35,803 nucleotides of DNA from an uncultured Prevotella sp. (GTDB lineage Bacteria > Bacteroidota > Bacteroidia > Bacteroidales > Bacteroidaceae): positions 1 through 35,803 of the forward strand of contig CAMVJQ010000024.1 in assembly GCA_947167845.1 (NCBI GenBank). Reading direction: 5' to 3'. Each line of letters begins with the position of its first letter. The first letter of the stretch is position 1. This document shows positions 33,787 through 35,803 of the stretch, one piece after another. The notes below the pieces were generated by a model. That model saw only the letters and a list, made by a program, of their open reading frames with translations, searched no databases and had not been told where the DNA came from. Position numbers and translations under genes: made by a program.

Positions 33787-33825
33787 AGCATTTTATTACG
33801 AAATCAATCAAAAATAGCATTAATA

Positions 33826-35286
33826 ATGAATAAAAACGACTTAAAACCTGCTGTAGTATTCCAGCAATTTGCAAAGATTAACGAGATTCCCCGTCCTTCG
33901 AAGCACGAAGAGAAAATGATCGACTACCTCAAGAACTGGGGTGAGAGTCACGGACTCGACACAAAAGTTGACGAAACGGGCAATGTGATCATCCGCAAGC
34001 CTGCCACCAAGGGGATGGATAACCGGAAGACCGTCATCCTGCAGAGCCACATGGACATGGTGTGCGACAAACTTGTAGACGTGGACTTCGATTTCGAGAA
34101 GGATGCTATCAGGACTTACATCGACGGTGAATGGCTGACAGCCGACGGCACCACCCTGGGTGCTGACGACGGTATCGGCTGCGCTATCGAACTGGCCATC
34201 CTCGAAAGCCACGACATCGAGCACGGCCCTATCGAATGCGTCTTCACGCGCGATGAAGAGACAGGACTCTCAGGTGCTGAGGGCATGAAAGCCGGCTTTA
34301 TGACAGGCGACTACCTCATCAACCTGGACTCAGAGGACGAGGGCGAGATATTCGTATCTTGTGCCGGCGGACGCAACACATCTGCCAAGTTCACCTTCAC
34401 CCGTGAAGAGGCTCCACAGGGCAGTTTCTTCCTGAAAGGTTCACTCAAGGGGCTCGTCGGCGGACACTCTGGCGACGACATCAACAAGAAGCGCGCCAAT
34501 GCCATCAAGATCCTCGCCCGCTTTATCTTCCAGACCATGAAGCGCTACGACGGTGTCAGCCTGGCACAGTTCCATAGCGGCAAACTGCACAACGCCATTC
34601 CCCGCGACGGCTATTTCATCATCGCCGTACCCAACGATCTGAAGGAGAATGTGCGTGCCGACTGGAACGTATTTGCCGCAGAAGTGGAAGACGAATTCCA
34701 CGTGACCGATACACAGATGCAGTTTGCGATGGAGAGCGCAGAAGCCGAGAAGGTGATTGAGCCCAAAGTGGCCAAGAACTTCATCTGGGCCGTACAGGCT
34801 GTCGACAATGGCATCTACGCTATCTGTCAGGATGAGGCGCTGGGCGGCATGGTGGAGACTTCGAGCAACATCGCCAGCATCCATTCTTCAGACACAACCA
34901 TTGATATCCTCTCATCCCAGCGAAGCAACGTCATGTCGAACCTCGACAATATGTGTGCCACCATCCAGGCCGCCTTTGAACTGGCCGGCGCAGAGGCCAC
35001 AAGCAGCGACGGCTATCCCGCCTGGAAGATGAAAGCCAACTCGAAACTGACTGAGATTGTGGTGGAATCATATAAGAAACTCTTCGGCAAGGCACCTGTC
35101 GTGCGCGGTATCCACGCCGGACTCGAGTGCGGCCTTTTCTCCGAGCGCTACCCCAACCTCGACATGGTCAGTTTCGGCCCCACCCTGCGTTTTGTTCATA
35201 CGCCCGACGAGCGGCTTTACATCCCCACCGTGCAGATGGTGTGGGATCATCTGCTCGATGTACTCAAAAACATACCACAGAAATGA
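33826..35286 (+). CDS. pepD: Aminoacyl-histidine dipeptidase (M20 peptidase)
   Basis: 486 residues, the full length of the family. Dizinc ligands are visible: His75 and Asp77 in LQSHMDMV, Asp114 in TLGADDGIG, Glu144/Glu145 in RDEETGLSG (Glu144 as base), Asp168 in INLDSEDEG, and His458 in FVHTPDERL. The lid domain lies between. It cleaves Xaa-His and other dipeptides in the cytosol. A small lipoprotein gene overlaps its stop (ATGA). Confidence 0.94.
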   Translation: MNKNDLKPAVVFQQFAKINEIPRPSKHEEKMIDYLKNWGESHGLDTKVDETGNVIIRKPATKGMDNRKTVILQSHMDMVCDKLVDVDFDFEKDAIRTYIDGEWLTADGTTLGADDGIGCAIELAILESHDIEHGPIECVFTRDEETGLSGAEGMKAGFMTGDYLINLDSEDEGEIFVSCAGGRNTSAKFTFTREEAPQGSFFLKGSLKGLVGGHSGDDINKKRANAIKILARFIFQTMKRYDGVSLAQFHSGKLHNAIPRDGYFIIAVPNDLKENVRADWNVFAAEVEDEFHVTDTQMQFAMESAEAEKVIEPKVAKNFIWAVQAVDNGIYAICQDEALGGMVETSSNIASIHSSDTTIDILSSQRSNVMSNLDNMCATIQAAFELAGAEATSSDGYPAWKMKANSKLTEIVVESYKKLFGKAPVVRGIHAGLECGLFSERYPNLDMVSFGPTLRFVHTPDERLYIPTVQMVWDHLLDVLKNIPQK

Positions 35287-35648
35287 GACGGAACGCGCGC
35301 GTACCTTATACATTAATTATGACCCTGCTGCTTCTCGCATCCTGCGGGAAGCAGTATGAGGCCAAAACGCTGGTGAAGGAGTTCGTCAAGGCCAATGCCA
35401 CCAAAGAGATCAATATCGAATCCTTCACCGACCTCGACTCCACCCGCGTCATCAGCGACTCCGTCATCATGGCGCTAAGGGAGAATGTGAAGACGGACTC
35501 CATATTCAAAAAAGGCACTCAACTGACTGCCGAACGCAAGAGCCAGACTCTGCTCTACATCCGCATGCGCTATCTCGAAGACTCGCTGGAACTGTCAAGA
35601 ACCTTCTACTTCAATCCGGATTTAGACGGAATAGTAGCCATAAAATAA
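35283..35648 (+). CDS. Small lipoprotein coupled to pepD, unrecognised
   Basis: 121 residues from ATG 35283, which overlaps the pepD TGA as ATGA. A signal with RR near the N-terminus and a hydrophobic core ends in LLLLASC, with Cys21 lipidated. The mature part (VKEFVKANATKEINIESF, YLEDSLELSRTFYFNPDLDG) is mixed helix and strand, with no motif I know. An in-frame upstream start at 35127 would run inside pepD and lacks a signal peptide, so it is rejected. A second Met (MTLLLLASC) at 35319 is too short before the lipobox to be preferred. Confidence 0.72.
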   Translation: MRRNARVPYTLIMTLLLLASCGKQYEAKTLVKEFVKANATKEINIESFTDLDSTRVISDSVIMALRENVKTDSIFKKGTQLTAERKSQTLLYIRMRYLEDSLELSRTFYFNPDLDGIVAIK

Positions 35649-35665
35649 CTTTTTTCGAAAAAAGT
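35648..35665. repeat. Perfect 18-bp palindrome after the lipoprotein stop
   Basis: ACTTTTTTCGAAAAAAGT is its own reverse complement and begins at the last base of the TAA. With no loop it is a poor terminator hairpin but could be a protein site or an AT cruciform. Confidence 0.5.
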
Positions 35666-35675
35666 CAGCAAAAGA

Positions 35676-35708
35676 TTTGGTGGATTCAGAAAAAGTGTGT
35701 ACCTTTGC
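35676..35708 (+). promoter_or_regulatory. Promoter for tRNA-Ser(GCT)
   Basis: The -33 TTTG (35676-35679) is 20 nt from the -7 TACCTTTGC (35700-35708). TTTGGTGGATTCAGA (35676-35690) matches the promoter of tRNA-Ser(CGA) at 14 of 15 positions. Confidence 0.75.
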
Positions 35709-35759
35709 ACCCGCAATCAAGGAGATAACCCCAAGGTTTCCGACTCCAAGGGTCCTTTT

Positions 35760-35803
35760 GGAAGGATGGGTGAGTGGCTGAAACCAGCAGTTTGCTAAAC
35801 TGC
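35760..35803 (+). tRNA. tRNA-Ser(GCT), 5' part cut by the window edge
   Basis: 44 nt are present, through position 43 of the tRNA. The D-stem (GGT/ACC) and anticodon stem (GCAGT/ACTGC) are perfect around TTGCTAA, giving anticodon GCT for AGC/AGU. G18-G19 are normal here, unlike the other serine tRNA. The leader from the -7 box is about 51 nt. Confidence 0.88.

Overview
The window looks like the chromosome of a Bacteroidales bacterium, most likely a Prevotella-type gut or rumen member. Support comes from the promoter style: -7 boxes of the form TAnnTTTG(C), several with a TTTG or TTG about 18-20 nt upstream, sit before most transcription units, and Shine-Dalgarno sequences are scarce. The gene families point the same way: a DUF4270 lipoprotein, an N-terminal-only GT5 protein, DPP III with HECLGH, a GH10 xylanase split by a binding module, an OmpH-like lipoprotein and a reverse rubrerythrin. 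I see no prophage, insertion sequence, CRISPR array or obvious defence island. It is mostly core genome with a few carbohydrate-active genes.

Layout, left to right. Positions 1-442 hold the 5' part of ftsX (minus). A radical SAM gene (plus) carries a short GC-rich hairpin element read in frame. Then come an esterase-like lipoprotein and htpG (minus), galE (plus), ispE (minus) and dnaB (plus). A minus-strand pair follows: reverse rubrerythrin and a beta-helix-like lipoprotein. Next is a tightly overlapped minus-strand unit, fur-purA-hisS, trailed by a secreted SGNH acetylesterase with an odd C-terminal tail. A second minus-strand unit joins an AraC-type regulator, dipeptidyl peptidase III (TTG start overlapping the regulator's stop) and a small HEAT-repeat protein. 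recQ diverges from it.

On the plus strand a GT5 half-protein, a DUF4270 lipoprotein and a 44-residue ORF form an operon that converges on pcrA. carB (no carA beside it) and a YigZ/IMPACT gene follow. Then come tRNA-Ser(CGA), an AlkD-type glycosylase, a convergently overlapping DUF4298 gene, the xylanase, an OmpH-like lipoprotein with a small membrane protein (minus), and pepD with a small lipoprotein (plus). The window ends inside tRNA-Ser(GCT).

Genes with related jobs include DNA replication and repair (dnaB, recQ, pcrA, AlkD), nucleotide synthesis (purA, carB), envelope (ftsX, ompH-like, lipoproteins), peptide breakdown (DPP III, pepD) and plant-polymer use (xylanase, SGNH esterase). The points most worth a second look are the in-frame palindromic insertion, the unannotated 44-residue ORF whose end is also a terminator hairpin, the A19/U56 change in tRNA-Ser(CGA), the near-identical long promoter of the two tRNA-Ser genes, the pectinesterase-like remnant on the SGNH esterase, and the regulator-peptidase coupling.
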